Below, in pieces: positions 19,372-30,155 of a stretch of 64,000 nt of DNA. The stretch spans positions 27,861 through 91,860 of the forward strand of contig VCJN01000067.1 in assembly GCA_006384855.1 (NCBI GenBank). Reading direction: 5' to 3'. Numbering within the stretch: the stretch's first letter is position 1; each line of letters starts with the position of its first letter. The DNA comes from Tetraselmis striata (taxonomy: Eukaryota > Chlorophyta > Chlorodendrophyceae > Chlorodendrales > Chlorodendraceae). The notes beneath the pieces are model-generated. The model worked only from the letters and a program-made list of their open reading frames with translations. It had not been told where the DNA came from and searched no databases. Made by a program: the position numbers and the translations under genes.

Positions 19372-19776
19372 GTGTGTGCATCACTCATCCATCCCGCCTT
19401 ATGCGGGATGCGGGCCGCTTTTAGGCGGCTTGCTGTGTTGATTTTCTAATTATGGGGAACTGCCCTTTTTGTAATTCACACAGGTACCCTGTATATAATA
19501 TTGCCTGACCTACCTGGTGTGAATTACAAAAAGGGCAGTAATAAATCCACCTACTACTAAAGTAGTATACTACTAAAGTAGTATAATCCACCCCGCAGTC
19601 GATGTAGATTGTAGAGGACCTTTCTGATTGCCTTTTATTTTGGTGATTTCCGATATCGCCTTCTGCTGCTAGCTCATGTAATTACTAAAGTAGTATACTG
19701 AAAAAATCAACAGGGCAAGCCGCCTAAAAGTGGCCCGCATCCCCCATGAGGATGAGCGATAAATGAGTGATGCCTG
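19372..19776. repeat. inverted LINE-A 3' ends enclosing a small palindromic cluster
   Basis: 19372-19448 (gcatcactcat ... gcgggccgcttttaggcggc ... gttgatttt) is repeated inverted at about 19702-19776. Each arm has the hairpin gccgcttttaggcggc. Between them sit the 81-bp terminal-inverted-repeat element (19459-19539), a palindromic tactactaaagtagtata stretch (19551-19586) and a LINE-C-like 3' tail (19608-19692, gccttctgctgctagctcat). Confidence 0.65.
19459..19539. mobile_element. 81-bp element with perfect 23-bp terminal inverted repeats
   Basis: 19459-19481 and 19517-19539 are exact reverse complements (actgccctttttgtaattca... and its mate), separated by 35 bp that include tatataatatt. It could be a miniature inverted-repeat element or a foldback hairpin. 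No target duplication is obvious. Confidence 0.6.
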
Positions 19777-20268
19777 AACTACCTACCTACCTACTTATAC
19801 GGTAGGTAGCTAAAATAATGGCTGAAAAATGCGATCAGGAAATCACACGCAACGATACTACTACCAAACCCATCAACAATACAACGTCCACCAACGACCT
19901 TGTCGCAGAGGGGGTCTCGCCTTCACACCCGCGACGCCCGCGCACCCGTCAGCGGGGACCGCCTGCACACAACAGGCTGCCCCTGGAGGACGGGAAAGTT
20001 GCACCTGCGCCTTCAGCAGGGGTGGGCAGGGGGGTGCCTTTGGCGGAGTACGAACAGCGTGCGCGCGTGGCATTCACCTCGTGCCAGTCCCGCACCGCAA
20101 CGATACGCCGGAGACGGCGCGGCGCGGGGCAGTAGATCCACACCCTACACCGCTCCATCAGCCCAGGCGGCAGGTGCATTCCCTTCGGGTGCGGTGGCCT
20201 CCGCCGAACGCTCGGAGGTCGGCGCACGCAGCGCCGTGCAGTGACCGGAGGGGGGTGTCCGTGCGGAG
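19777..20268. other. upstream region of HRD1
   Basis: Short open frames here are proline/arginine-rich in all frames and are not convincing. The segment probably holds promoter and 5' UTR of HRD1. No TATA box is clear close to the start. Confidence 0.35.
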
Positions 20269-20928
20269 ATGATGATCGGGCTCGGCAAGTACACGGGCCT
20301 CAGCGCGGTGGCCGCTAGCGCGGTGGTGTACCATGCCTTCGCCACGCGGGAGCAGTGCGCGCCCCCCCCCCCCCCCCCCCCCCCCCCCCTTCCTCCTCCC
20401 AGCCAGCACCGCCCTCTCCCCGGGGCGGAAAAAGGCCAAACTCTGCCCTCAGCCCTCGCCCCCGCGTCGCTTATCGCCACCCTCGCCACCACTGAGCCCC
20501 GCCCGTTCGGTCCCGGCGCGCAGGTTCTACCCCTCGATGCAGTACCTCACCTCGTCAAAGCTGTCTATCGCGGTCATGGGAAACCTGGCGTTTGCGCTAT
20601 CGCTCTGCATGTACCGTCTCCTTATCCAGATGTTCCTGGGCACGCTGCGCGAGGCAGAGGTGGAGCGCATAAACGAGCGCATCAGCCAGGCGGTCATGGA
20701 GACCTGCCTAGCGATGACCATATTCCGGGAGGAGTTCAACATTGCCTTCATCGCCATGTTTGCCTCCCTCACCTTCGTCAAGGTATTCCACTGGTTGGTG
20801 CAAGACCGCGTGGATTACATCGAGACCACGCCCACTGTGAGCCTTGGCCAACATGTCAAGATCGTATCCCTCATGGGCCTGCTCCTGGTGCCCCCCCCCC
20901 CGCCCCCCCCCCCCCAAAAAAAAAAAAA

Positions 20929-20982
<54 letters not shown>

Positions 20983-23696
20983 GAAGCTCCTCCTTCTCTG
21001 GCGCTGCCATGTCCCCATGCTGACAGCCTTCATCCGTGCTGGCAGATGGTGGACGCGCTGTTCCTTCAGTACACCATCTCGGCCACGCTGGCGCGCGGCC
21101 CGTCCGTGCTGCTGCTGTTTGCCTTTGAGTACGTCATCCAGGCGTCCTTGGTGGTGAGCACCTTCCTCAAGTATGGCTTTATCGGCGTGGACATGATGCT
21201 GGAGGGGCGCTGGGAGAGCAAGGGCGTGTACGTCTTCTACCTCGAGCTCATCACCGACATGTTGCACCTCTTTGTGTACCTCATCTTCTTCATCATCGTG
21301 TTCACCTACTACGGCCTACCCCTGCATCTGGTACGCGACCTGCGCCATGCACAAGCGTGCAGGCGGGCATCCCGACGCCCACCCCGCTGCTGCAGCTGCC
21401 TTGTACTCGCTGCCCCTCCCCTAACCCCCTGCCTGCATTGGCCTGCAGGTGCGCGACCTGTACTGGACCTTCCGCAACTTCCGGCAGCGCGTGTCGGACT
21501 TCTTGCGCTACCGCCGCGTGACGGCCAACATGAATGAGCGCTTCCCCGATGCCAGCGCAGAGGACCTGGCGCGCTGCGACGGCACGTGCATCATCTGCCG
21601 CGAGGAGATGTCGCCCACAACCGCCAACAAGAAGCTGCCATGCGGGCATGTGTTCCACCTCACGTGCCTCCGCTCCTGGCTCGAGCGCCAGCAGAACTGC
21701 CCCACCTGCCGCGCCAACGTGCTGGGCTCCCGCCCTGCTGATGCCCCCGCAGCCGAGCCGCAGGTGCCAGAGGGCGAGCGCCCCGCAGCCGCTCCCAGAG
21801 AGGGCCAGGTCAGAATGCCCCCCCCCCCCCCCCCCCCCCCCTTCCTCCTTCACTCACCCTCCCGCCAGTCACCGATTGGATGGCACGCAGCTGGGCACAA
21901 TCTGCAGCCTGCGCTACCCATTGCGCGGAAATCCCATGCCAGCCTCTGTCAAGGGGCAAGATTCTGTAAAAGTACGGAGGTGCAGATACTCGGTTTCCAG
22001 AGCAAGGCACATACATGCCGGGGCAGAGAGACGATGCAGACACTCAACCATAGGATGTGTACATTGCTGTTAAGTCCATATCAGCAATCATTTGGGCAAC
22101 TGCCCACAGCTGCAGTGACACTGATCCCCCCCCCCCCCCCCCCCCCGGGCCCCTCCTGCCTCACTAGGCGGCTGTTATCCAGGGCAACGGTGCCGGGCCC
22201 GCAGCTCGGCAGCCAGCTGATGCGCAGCAGCCAGCCGCGGTCGCTGCTCCCCAGCCTGCCGCAGGCCCAGCGCCGCAAGCTCCTCCTGCTCCCACGCACC
22301 AGGCGCGCGCCGCGGCTCAAGCACCGGCCGCCGCGCCAGCCAGCCAACCAGCAACGGTTCAGGTGCGCCCGTGACGCCCCTTGCCGACATAACACATTAT
22401 GCCCCGGAATTATACGGGTCGCTCAAACGACCATCGGATATCATGCACCCCTTGCTGTGCCCGCCACTTGCTATGTTGCGCTGCTGCTTTGAGCGCGCTT
22501 GCGTTAGTATTGTGGAAGTGCGCACTGACAGCTCGACTGGCTACCTGGACTGTGCGGAAGCGCCATCAGGACGCCGCCCCAAGGCCCTCCCAGGGCACTG
22601 TGCGTCGGCGCCATCCGCCCTCCGACAATGGCGCAGCCTCCGCCTCCACCGATACGACGTCCACGGCCCCTCCGGCGCAGCCGCAGCCGGCGCATGGCTG
22701 GCACTTTTACAGCTCCCCCATGGGCATGTTCCCCGGCATGATCCCCATGCAGTATGCGGGCCAGCAGCCAGCTGTGCCACCCGCATCGGCGGAGCAGGCG
22801 GCTGCGTACATGCTGCCCAGGATGAGTGTGCCCATGGTACCAATGTCCATGCTGCTGCCGCAGCCCACGTACGCCATGCCTGCCACCAGCAGCGGCGCCA
22901 CGCCCGAGCAGCACCAGGCCGCGGCCGCGGCCGCTGCCGCCGCCACCGCTGCCCTGTTCAACCCCTGGAGCAGCCTGGCCATGATGCCGCCTGCTATGCC
23001 GCAGCCTGAGTACGGCGCCGCAAACTCGCAGCATCATGCCGCTAGCGCCAGCGCGGCTGCAGCTCTGGCGAGCGCTGCGGCGGCTGCCGCGGTGATCTCC
23101 TCCAGCTCCCAGGCGCCTGCCACCGCAACGCAGGTGCTCCAGAACCACATCAACTTCTTGCAGGCAAGCCTCCCCCCCCCCCCCCCCCCCACCCCTTCCC
23201 TCTCCCCCTAGATCATTGGGCAGCTGTGGACGTTGGCTCTATGTGCAAGAGCTTACCACCGCGCCCTGCTGGCTATGGTGCCACTGACACTTCTCCGTGC
23301 TTGCGCCCGTGCCCGCAGTCCCACATGCAACAGCTTGAGGGCGCTGCCCCGCCATCTGTGCCCTCCGCCAAGGGCAAGGAGAAAGTGGATGAGGCCATGA
23401 GCAGCTCTGCGGCCTCTCAGGAGAGCGCAGCCACGGCCAAGGCGGAGACGCCCCCCACCCAGCCGGAGCCTCCGCAAGAAGAGACGACCGCTGGTGCCCA
23501 AGACACAGCAGAGGTCAGTGAACTGCTGGGATCCCGATGGTGTGATGCAATTGAGTGGGAGGGCTGGTGCGGGAGGCCATCAACTCCACACATTTGTAGT
23601 GGTCTAATTGCCCGCAACGGATCTGCTCTGCAGGGATCCACCACTGGTGATGAAGAGGAGAAACTGCGCCAGGTGCGCCTGCAGGGGTTTCAGTAG
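20269..23696 (+). CDS. HRD1: HRD1/synoviolin-type ER membrane RING E3 ubiquitin ligase
   Basis: Exons: 20269-20354, 20524-20887, 21046-21330, 21449-21808, 22183-22362, about 22594-23163, 23319-23513, 23634-23696; about 700 residues. All phases agree; the start of exon 6 is the least certain. HRD1 ubiquitinates misfolded proteins exported from the ER (ERAD). The N-terminal ~250 residues are multi-spanning (GLGKYTGLSAVAASAVVYHA; FALSLCMYRLLI; YLELITDMLHLFVYLIFFII). RYRRVTANMNERFPDA precedes the RING-H2 at residues ~292-333, CIICREEM ... LPCGHVFHLTCLRSWLERQQ ... CPTC, with all eight zinc ligands. The C-terminal half is disordered, rich in Ala, Pro, Gln and Met, as in algal and plant homologues. 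The start is the first ATG of the MMIGLGKYTG context. The intron after exon 6 begins with GC (caggcaagcc). Many introns contain C homopolymers near the donor. Confidence 0.93.
20930..20982 (+). repeat. (AC)n microsatellite in HRD1 intron 2
   Basis: About 25 AC units follow a C homopolymer and an A homopolymer. It lies wholly inside the intron 20888-21045. Confidence 0.95.
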
Positions 23697-23754
23697 ATGA
23701 GGAGCGCTCTGCTTGCACGGTGCCTCTGTGCTGGAGTCGGATATTGCTCCCCGG

Positions 23755-23790
23755 GTTTCATTAGTGGTGCAACCTGTGCACTAATGAAAC
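23755..23790 (+). other. perfect 12-bp stem-loop in the HRD1 3' UTR
   Basis: gtttcattagtg (23755-23766) pairs exactly with cactaatgaaac (23779-23790) across a 12-nt loop. It starts 59 nt after the stop codon. It could be an mRNA 3' structural element or a tiny foldback element. Confidence 0.7.
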
Positions 23791-23882
23791 CTGCGGAGCT
23801 GCGTTTCAAACCCCCGCTGGACGTGAGTCAAACTTGCCAAGCCGTCTGCTAAAACATTACACGCAAAACAAGAATCAATCTG

Positions 23883-23887
23883 TGTAA
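23883..23887 (+). terminator. candidate TGTAA poly(A) signal of HRD1
   Basis: TGTAA is the usual polyadenylation signal of chlorophyte algae. This one lies 187 nt after the HRD1 stop. Position and motif only. Confidence 0.4.
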
Positions 23888-24439
23888 GCACTTCCATCAT
23901 GGAGCATTTTGCACACGACACGAGCATGGAAAGTGATAACAGAATTAGGGAACAGCAACATCTCTCTCGCTTCTGGCCCGAGCAATAGGTAGGTCTGCCT
24001 GTGCATCTGGACATATACATGGAGTAGAAACGTTCAGAGATTATCGGATCGTTTTGTCAACAAACTTGCAAAGGATCAGCAGAACAGTGCGTGCTTTGCA
24101 GGAGTGCCTGGACAATGTCGAAATATGCAGCAACGCTGTGAAAAAAATTCGCAAGATTGCCATTATGCTGGCAAAGCGCTCGGGAGCTCGAATTTGGCGC
24201 TTGGCTGAATACTGGCAAAGACAAAGACAACTTTCATTGAGTTTCTGCTTATGCCCTACTTCAGGCCTCTTTAATTTGCCTTCATCGTCGGCGGGACTGT
24301 GATGACTGTGATCACGCGCGTGCCGAGGATACACGGTTGATACACGTACCATGGCATGCGGACAAGTACCGCCCTTATATACTGATTTTTTCAATACGTA
24401 GTTTAAACAGCAGGGTTGTACCGGTAGTAGTTCTCTCTA
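23888..24439. other. intergenic, no gene seen
   Basis: Less GC-rich than its surroundings. A minus-strand 117-codon frame (24394-24041) is open but has no recognisable domain or family resemblance, so I leave it uncalled. Confidence 0.4.
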
Positions 24440-24458
24440 ATGCAACCTACCGTTACAC

Positions 24459-24497
24459 TAGTATCGCCTTCTGCTGCTAGCTCATGTAGTTACACTA
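24459..24497 (+). mobile_element. LINE-C-like 3' tail fragment
   Basis: gccttctgctgctagctcat followed by gtagttac matches 19660-19690 and, less well, 41555-41585. Confidence 0.45.
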
Positions 24498-24619
24498 CCA
24501 CACTACCTGCACCGGTCACCGTACCACTACGTTTATATTTCGAGCGATTGCCACAGAACTCTGTACCCGTACTGTATGTATACTCGTACAATTATATTCA
24601 TGTTTACTATTATGATTAC

Positions 24620-25960
24620 AGGTAGTTGGGGTTTCTCTTCCCTTATCCACTTTCAAATATTAGCACGCGCGATACGGCACCATATTACGGTGCTAGTATG
24701 TCAACGTGGCATGCCCGTACCGCCCGAGGAGCTGCATCAACTAGCAGCACCTTGGCATTTTTATTACCGTCCGCGGCGGAAGTTGCCGTACGCATATATG
24801 CACGGCGCCACCCCAAGCGCGGTTACCCGACGCAGCCATCCTGGGCAGCGCTCTTCCCACATGTTGCTTCGTCGTGTGCTTAAAAATTGAAATTGATTAC
24901 AACATGCTAGCATGCTGCTCTCCACCGCCCTGACTGAGTTGCTCTTAGGGCCTGCCATCTCCAACCATAGTAGGGACACATGTGTGTATTACAGCTCAGG
25001 CTACCGGCCATCCTCTTCCTTGTCCGTCCCCGCCTCCTTCCGTCGCAGCGTTGGGCCGCCCCTCATGTCTGCTGTCTCGGACTTCCGCGGCCAACTCATT
25101 ACAGAGCCATGGGCATCTCTGGGTGTTTGGCCTCTATGTGCAACTTCGACCGTCCCGTTGCTCGGGTAGGCGGCTAGCTAGGGCGGCGCCATGTTACATT
25201 TTGTCCACCAATTGCTACCGCCCATTATCATTGGTGGGATATGTCCCGCAGAGGAAGTGCGGGCGGACTGAGGCAGCCGAGGCGTCCCGCTATGCCCCGC
25301 GCCCCATACAGGGGTCTCCGCCACCAATAGAGATGCCGTCTCAAGCCTGTGGTAGTGGTGGTTGTGATTTGGGGGAATATGGCAGATAACGCGAAGCCAT
25401 CGGAGGTTGCGATTGGCGCTTCGTTGGGCGGGCGCATGGGGTTTTTTGTGTGGGCAGGCGGGGCTCAGAGGCTTTCCCCGTCTGCGTCCATGTAGTCTTC
25501 TTCTTCGACCAAGTCGTCGAGCTCGGCGCCTGAGTCTGGTTCTTCGTCGGTCATCCACTCGTCATCACTGGGGAGAGCGGGTGAGAGAGATGGAGTGGGG
25601 GAGTGGAGCGGGCCGCCTGTGCTGAAGGAGGCAATTCTTTTATTTTGCGATTCGGATGCGTCTGCGGGGGGAGCTGCGGTCCGTTCGGTCGACCGCTTCT
25701 TGAACGAGGAGGGTGCGGCAGACAGCCTCTAGGGATAAATCTCTGGTGGTGAGGTCTTCCGGGAGGCGGGGTCTGGCCCGCGGGGAGCTTCCGGAGTGGG
25801 GGGAGGGCAAGACTGGAGTCGACCGGGCGGGGGGGGAGGGTGTGTTTATGCGCCCCGCGTCTCTCCCGGGGTGTGCGTAAAAGCACGAAGGGCTTATCTG
25901 TCCCCATCGATCTTAATTTGTCGCGGCGCACTCACCATGGGATCGCACCGCGACAGAGCT
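24620..25960 (+). repeat. dispersed repeat R, copy 1, split by a LINE
   Basis: 24620-24885 plus 25871-25960 together match the unbroken copy at 38585-38910 in the same orientation. Landmarks: gtgctagtatgtc, gtggcatgccc, ggcggaagttgccgtacg, gggcagcgct, then gcacgaagggcttatctgtc and caccatggg. The copy was cut by the 985-bp insertion at 24886-25870. R may be a terminal repeat of a further YR element family, since it begins with a gggtttc-cttccc motif like the A repeats. Confidence 0.65.
24886..25870 (-). mobile_element. LINE-B 3' end, 985 bp, inserted in repeat R
   Basis: The insert is flanked by near-identical 12-bp duplications (gtgtgcttaaaa at 24874-24885; gtgtgcgtaaaa at 25871-25882). Its plus-strand start, attgaaattgattacaacat, is the LINE-B tail read backwards. 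The inner part matches 63400-63660 (ggctaccggcc, gtcccgcagag, aggc-gcc-gcgtcccgc). No RT motif is found in the 985 bp, so this is a 5'-truncated copy. Confidence 0.7.
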
Positions 25961-25974
25961 CGTGTCTTCTTGAC

Positions 25975-26400
25975 ATGCAGCCCTCATGCCCGGAGCGTTC
26001 CTCGCCATGCGAGCCACCGGACGCCCAATCTACACCCTCACCCCGCAGCTGACCGCCCACCACCACAGCATCATCGGTGGCACCCGCGGCACCGACATAA
26101 CATAGCAGGGGCGCAAGAGAGTGTCAACAGCGTGCGAGAAGATCAAGGCCGCGCCAGCTCCGGCACCAACCGAGAGGCGCCCTGCCGACACATCGCTAGC
26201 CCCACCATCTGCGGGCCCAAACCAACTGCCACCTCCAGCGACCCGAGCAGCCCCGACCACACCCCAAGTCCGCGACGCTCCCCCCCCTGGGTTCGAGCAC
26301 GTAACACCGAGGCGAGGAGCGGTTGCAGACGCAGTATATGCCGCCACTGCAACCATGTGCCCCGGTCGGGTCCGCGCTCCGGGCACGTAGCTGGTCATTG
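25975..26400 (+). pseudogene. ORF1-like fragment of a retroelement, copy 1
   Basis: 25984-26335 is a close direct copy of about 36880-37220: cgagccaccggacgcccaat, caccacagcatcatcggtgg, aagatcaaggccgcgccagc and ggttcgagcac are shared. The longest frame is Pro/Ala/Arg-rich with the phrase KAAPAPAPTERRPADTS, which looks like a disordered ORF1 linker. It ends where the minisatellite begins. I do not recognise the family. Confidence 0.45.
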
Positions 26401-26469
26401 GCGCCATCATGCCGCCAGTGCACCCTGTGGGTGGGTTGACCATGGTGGTGGTAGTCATTCCGAGGAAAC

Positions 26470-26870
26470 CGCACTCCGCCGGCCTATCCATAGGGCTTTC
26501 CAACAAAGGAATAAAGTACTACTCTTCTAACACCGTAGAAAGCTGCGGAGAAGTATGAAATTTGTAAGTTCAGTAAAATGTTCAGATCACAGTGCTGCAA
26601 TCACAAGTGCATACCTTAGCACGGTAGGCTTGTGCTATGCTTGTATTGATAAGCGAAGCATACCTACAACACATGTAAGCTTGTGTGCTTTTGTTTATTA
26701 CATGTACAATACCTGTTGTCCATAAGTCTCGTCAGCACCAGCGGACAACCACCCGCGCGTTGAAGAACGGCACCAACTGCTTGCCGTCGACAGTGTTGTA
26801 ATTGGTGTCGACAGCGATCTCCTCGTCGCCTCGATGCTGGTGTTGATGCGCAAGTTGACGTCCTCTCCGC
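26470..26870. other. AT-richer spacer inside the minisatellite region
   Basis: No gene seen. It contains short repeats of acatgtaagcttgtg type near 26670 and lacks the 70-bp unit. Confidence 0.35.
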
Positions 26871-27329
26871 CTGGGCTCCACACGACGGATGCGCCCACCA
26901 GCGTACCGCCATGTGCCCCGGTCGCTGTCGCGGCACGGGCAGACAGATGGTTGGCGCACACGGGATTTCATTGCTCCGTGCGCCCCGGTCGCTCTCGCGG
27001 CCCGGGCACGCAGCTGGTCAACGCCAACGGGCCGTCGCTTCACGTCGTTGGAGCCCCGGCTGCTCTCGCAGTTCGGGTACCCAGTCGATCGGCGCCATCG
27101 GGCCGCCACTGCACCATGCGCCCTCGGTGCCCATCGGCTTCTGCGGTCATGGCAAGCATCAGTTGGTCGCCGCCAACGGGCCGTCACTATGCCACGTGCC
27201 ACGTCGCTTCCGCTGCCCGAGCACGCAGTTAGTCGGCGCCCTTAGCCCGCTAGTGCACCTTCGTGTCCTGGCCGCTTCCGCGCTCCGGGCACACAGCTGC
27301 TGGTCGGCGCCAACGGGCCGCCGCTGTCA

Positions 27330-27760
27330 GTTGTACTCGTAGCGATACTCGGTTGCCCGTGATCGATACGCGCACAACGCGATATACCGGTACTCGGCTG
27401 CCCGTGTACCGGATATACATGGCTATATCCATATATGCGGTTGCCCGCAGATATATGAAATGCTCTGATCTTTTGTATTGCTTTCACCGCCAATTTCTCG
27501 GAGACTTGGCTGCGATGCAAGAGGTCACTTGTTCGATTCCCTTATCACATGGAAATCGGATTAGTCGTAATAGGTCCATGGATGGGACTACGGGATGGAA
27601 TGTTAGTTGTACTCGAAAACCCGGTTATTGCCCGTGATTGGTACTACTCGTACATCAAGACATACCGGTCCTCCGCTGTTTGTGTACCAGAAATATGGCT
27701 GTACATGCGGCTACCCGCAGATGTATGACATGCGCGATCTTTTGTGTTGCTTTCGACCGC
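27330..27760 (+). repeat. ~155-bp direct duplication interrupting the minisatellite
   Basis: 27330-27485 and 27603-27755 are diverged direct copies: agttgtactcg, ggtt-ttgcccgtgat, acataccggt/atataccggt, tatatggct/atatggctgt, cggctacccgcag/cggttgcccgcag, gatcttttgt-ttgctttc. Between them lies a short stretch with cacttgttcgattccc, a B-box-like sequence without a matching A box. Confidence 0.55.
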
Positions 27761-29186
27761 TGCACCATGCTATGTGCCACGGTTGTTTTCGCAACCCGGG
27801 CACTCAGTACCCGGTTGGCGCCGTCGGGCCAACATTGTACCTTACATGTGCCCCGGTGGCTTTCCCGGCCCGAGCACGCAGGTGGTCAACGCCAACGGGC
27901 CGTCGTTGCACGTTGGGGCCTCAGCTGCTCTCGCAGTCCGGACACGCAGCCGGTCGGCGCCATGATGCCGCCACTGCATCATGTGCCCCCGGTCGCTTCG
28001 GCGGCTGGGGCACGCAGCTGGTGGGCGCCAATGGGCCGCCGCTGCACGCCTCTGCCCCGGGTTTTTCACAGCCCGGGCACGCAGATGGTGGGCGCCGCCA
28101 TAACGCCACTGCATCTTGTGCCCCGGTCGCTATTGCGGCCATGGGAGGGAGCTGGTAGGCGCAAACGGGCGCCGCTGCACGTGGTGCACCGGTTGCTTTC
28201 GCAACCCGCGCACGCCGCCGGTTGACGCCATCACGAGGCCGCCACTTCACCCTTTTCCCCAGGCGCCCTCGCGGCTCCGGCAGCAGGCGGTTGGCTAGCG
28301 CCCATAACGGGCCAACACTCGATGTGGTGCACCGGTTGCTTTCGCACGCCGGGCACTCAGTTGGCCGGCCCCATCAGGCCGCCACTGCGCCTTTTGCCCC
28401 GGTTGCCCTCGCGGCTTCGCCGGCATGCAATTGGTTGGCGCCAACGGGACGCCGTTGCACGTTGTTCCCGGTTGCTTTCGCCAGACCGGGCACGCAATTG
28501 GTTGATCCCATCGTGCGGCCACTGCATGCAGCTGGTCGGCGCCAACGGGCTGCCGGTGCACGTGGTGCATCGGTCGCTTCGCAGCCCGGGCACGGAGTTG
28601 GCCCGCGACATGAGGCCGCCACTGCACGCACGTGGTCGCCGCCGACAGGCCGCCGCTGCACGTTGTGCCCCGGTTGCTTCGCAGCCCCGGACACGCATCT
28701 GGTCGGCACCATCGGGCGGCCACGCACCGTGTGCCCCGTTCGCTTCAATCTGCGGCCCGGCCACGCAACTGGTCGACATCACCAACGCGCCGCCGCTGCA
28801 CGTTGTGCCCCGGTTGCCTCGCAGCCCCGGGCACGCAAGTGGTCGGCTCCGACGGGCCGCCGCTGCACGTTGTGCCCCCGGCTGCTTTCGAAGCCCTAGG
28901 CACGCAGCTCGTCGGCACCATCGGGCCGTCGCTGCACGCTTGCCTCGTTGGGCTGCCCCTGCTGCATCCCCAACCCTGCGAACAGCAGGCTATGGACTTC
29001 ATCAAGCAGCTATACCCCCCGACCGCCTGTCGTACGCCCCGACGTGCAACGGTAGTCGGCCGTTTTTTCTCCGTATATGTCTCACTTTCCAGCCGGCCCT
29101 TAACACCGGGCGAAGTACTGCGTATGTACTAAATCCTGGCGAGCCAGTGCGGCTACTGGTACTTAGCGTGATCCTCCTGCGAAACG

Positions 29187-30155
29187 GTGGACCGTCCGAC
29201 GACCGGACGCCCCACCACCAGGCCAACAGCCGGCATGCGCCGACAGTGGCGTGAAGAGCAGGCCTTCCAGGAGGACACCACCACAGCCAGCATGGACACA
29301 GACGGATATGAGGAGCAACAAAACGCCGGGGTCGGCACCTTTCTGGCCGCGCTACGAGGCGGCAGAGTGCAACAGCCAGCGATCCGCACGGTCGTAACTG
29401 CAAAAAATTCGCAAGCACCCAACTCCCACCAGCAACCCGCCGCCACATACGTGTGCTGCAACGCCCATCTCACCTGCTTCTAACTAACCTCCCCGCCGGC
29501 ACGGACGATGCCACTCATGTGGCCCTACTGCTCGGCGATCAAGTGGCCCAGCACCAAGCCATGGACGAGGAGTCCCGCGGCCGGAGTGTGACGAACATGA
29601 TCCGCACCCTCAGCCCCAAAATCGGCATTCAAATACTACCAACAGACGTCAGAGTGGTAACTCGCCGCCTCCCTAAGCTCGCCGCCGCCGACCCCACTGG
29701 ATCGAATGGCACAAGGCTCCCCACCACCACGCACCGGGTCCGTCATCCTACGACTGGCCCGCAGAGAAACCGTTGCGAGCGTTCTATAGACCCAATGGAC
29801 ATGAGAGGGCACAACGATCCTCGACCGCCAGGGCCGCCGCTGCTCCACATGCCTGCTCGGAGCGCCACACCTCGACAACATCGAGCGACCGGTACACAAG
29901 ATGTGGCTCCGCTCCCCCTCGTTCATAGGCCTCACTGAGGCCGACACGTGGCTCCACATGGCGGAGGGCCTCCTCCCAACGTACGACCAACCCCAACCAA
30001 GCGAAGCGGCGAAAGATCAACCGGCGACGACACCAGCAGACGTCCTGGCACTCGCTGGAGTGAGAGTCTGGGCCGAGTACGAGGCCGACACAGACGCAGA
30101 CGACGCCGTCATCTGCCCCCCGACCCGCACACTACTAGCCCTCATGGAGGTCCGC
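29187..30155 (+). pseudogene. retroelement ORF1-like remnant, 5' part, cut by the gypsy element
   Basis: Three frames successively give MDTDGYEEQQNAGVGTFLA, LLTNLPAGTDDATHVALLLG, MIRTLSPKIGIQILPTDVRV, then MWLRSPSFIGLTEADTWLHM and LALAGVRVWAEYEADTDADD. The last frame runs to the gypsy insertion point (CPPTRTLLALMEVR) and resumes after it at 36123 as DIWKARRSADSVRLELLDPD, in frame once the element and one 5-bp duplication are removed. This shows the gypsy element landed in a once-coding sequence. The predicted protein has an RRM-like feel but I cannot name it. Confidence 0.5.

Larger units (their letters stand above)
26338..28960 (+). repeat. degenerate ~70-bp GC-rich minisatellite
   Basis: The phrase gccccggt-gctttcgc-gcccgggcacgca is followed by ctggtcggcgcca-cgggccgccgctgcac. 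Spacings at the right end are 71, 69 and 69 bp (gc-gcc anchors at 28681, 28752, 28821, 28890), and 67 bp at the left. Units alternate between gccaacgggccg and gccatcgggccg forms. Single units begin at 26338; a dense array runs 26880-27320 and 27770-28960, interrupted by other repeats at 27330-27760. Open frames within are an artefact of composition. Confidence 0.75.

Noticed and set aside
20269-21537. A single 422-codon HRD1 frame without introns
   Set aside because: It translates through C homopolymers and an AC microsatellite; splicing at GT-AG sites gives a proper HRD1 sequence in consistent phase.
24041-24394. 117-codon minus-strand gene
   Set aside because: No family resemblance or splice context; may simply be flanking DNA.
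27500-27550. tRNA gene near cacttgttcgattccc
   Set aside because: Only a B-box-like sequence is present; no A box or acceptor stem pairs.
26880-28960. Repetitive protein-coding gene in the 70-bp minisatellite
   Set aside because: The period is not a multiple of three, all frames are equally open because of composition, and units are degenerate with indels.
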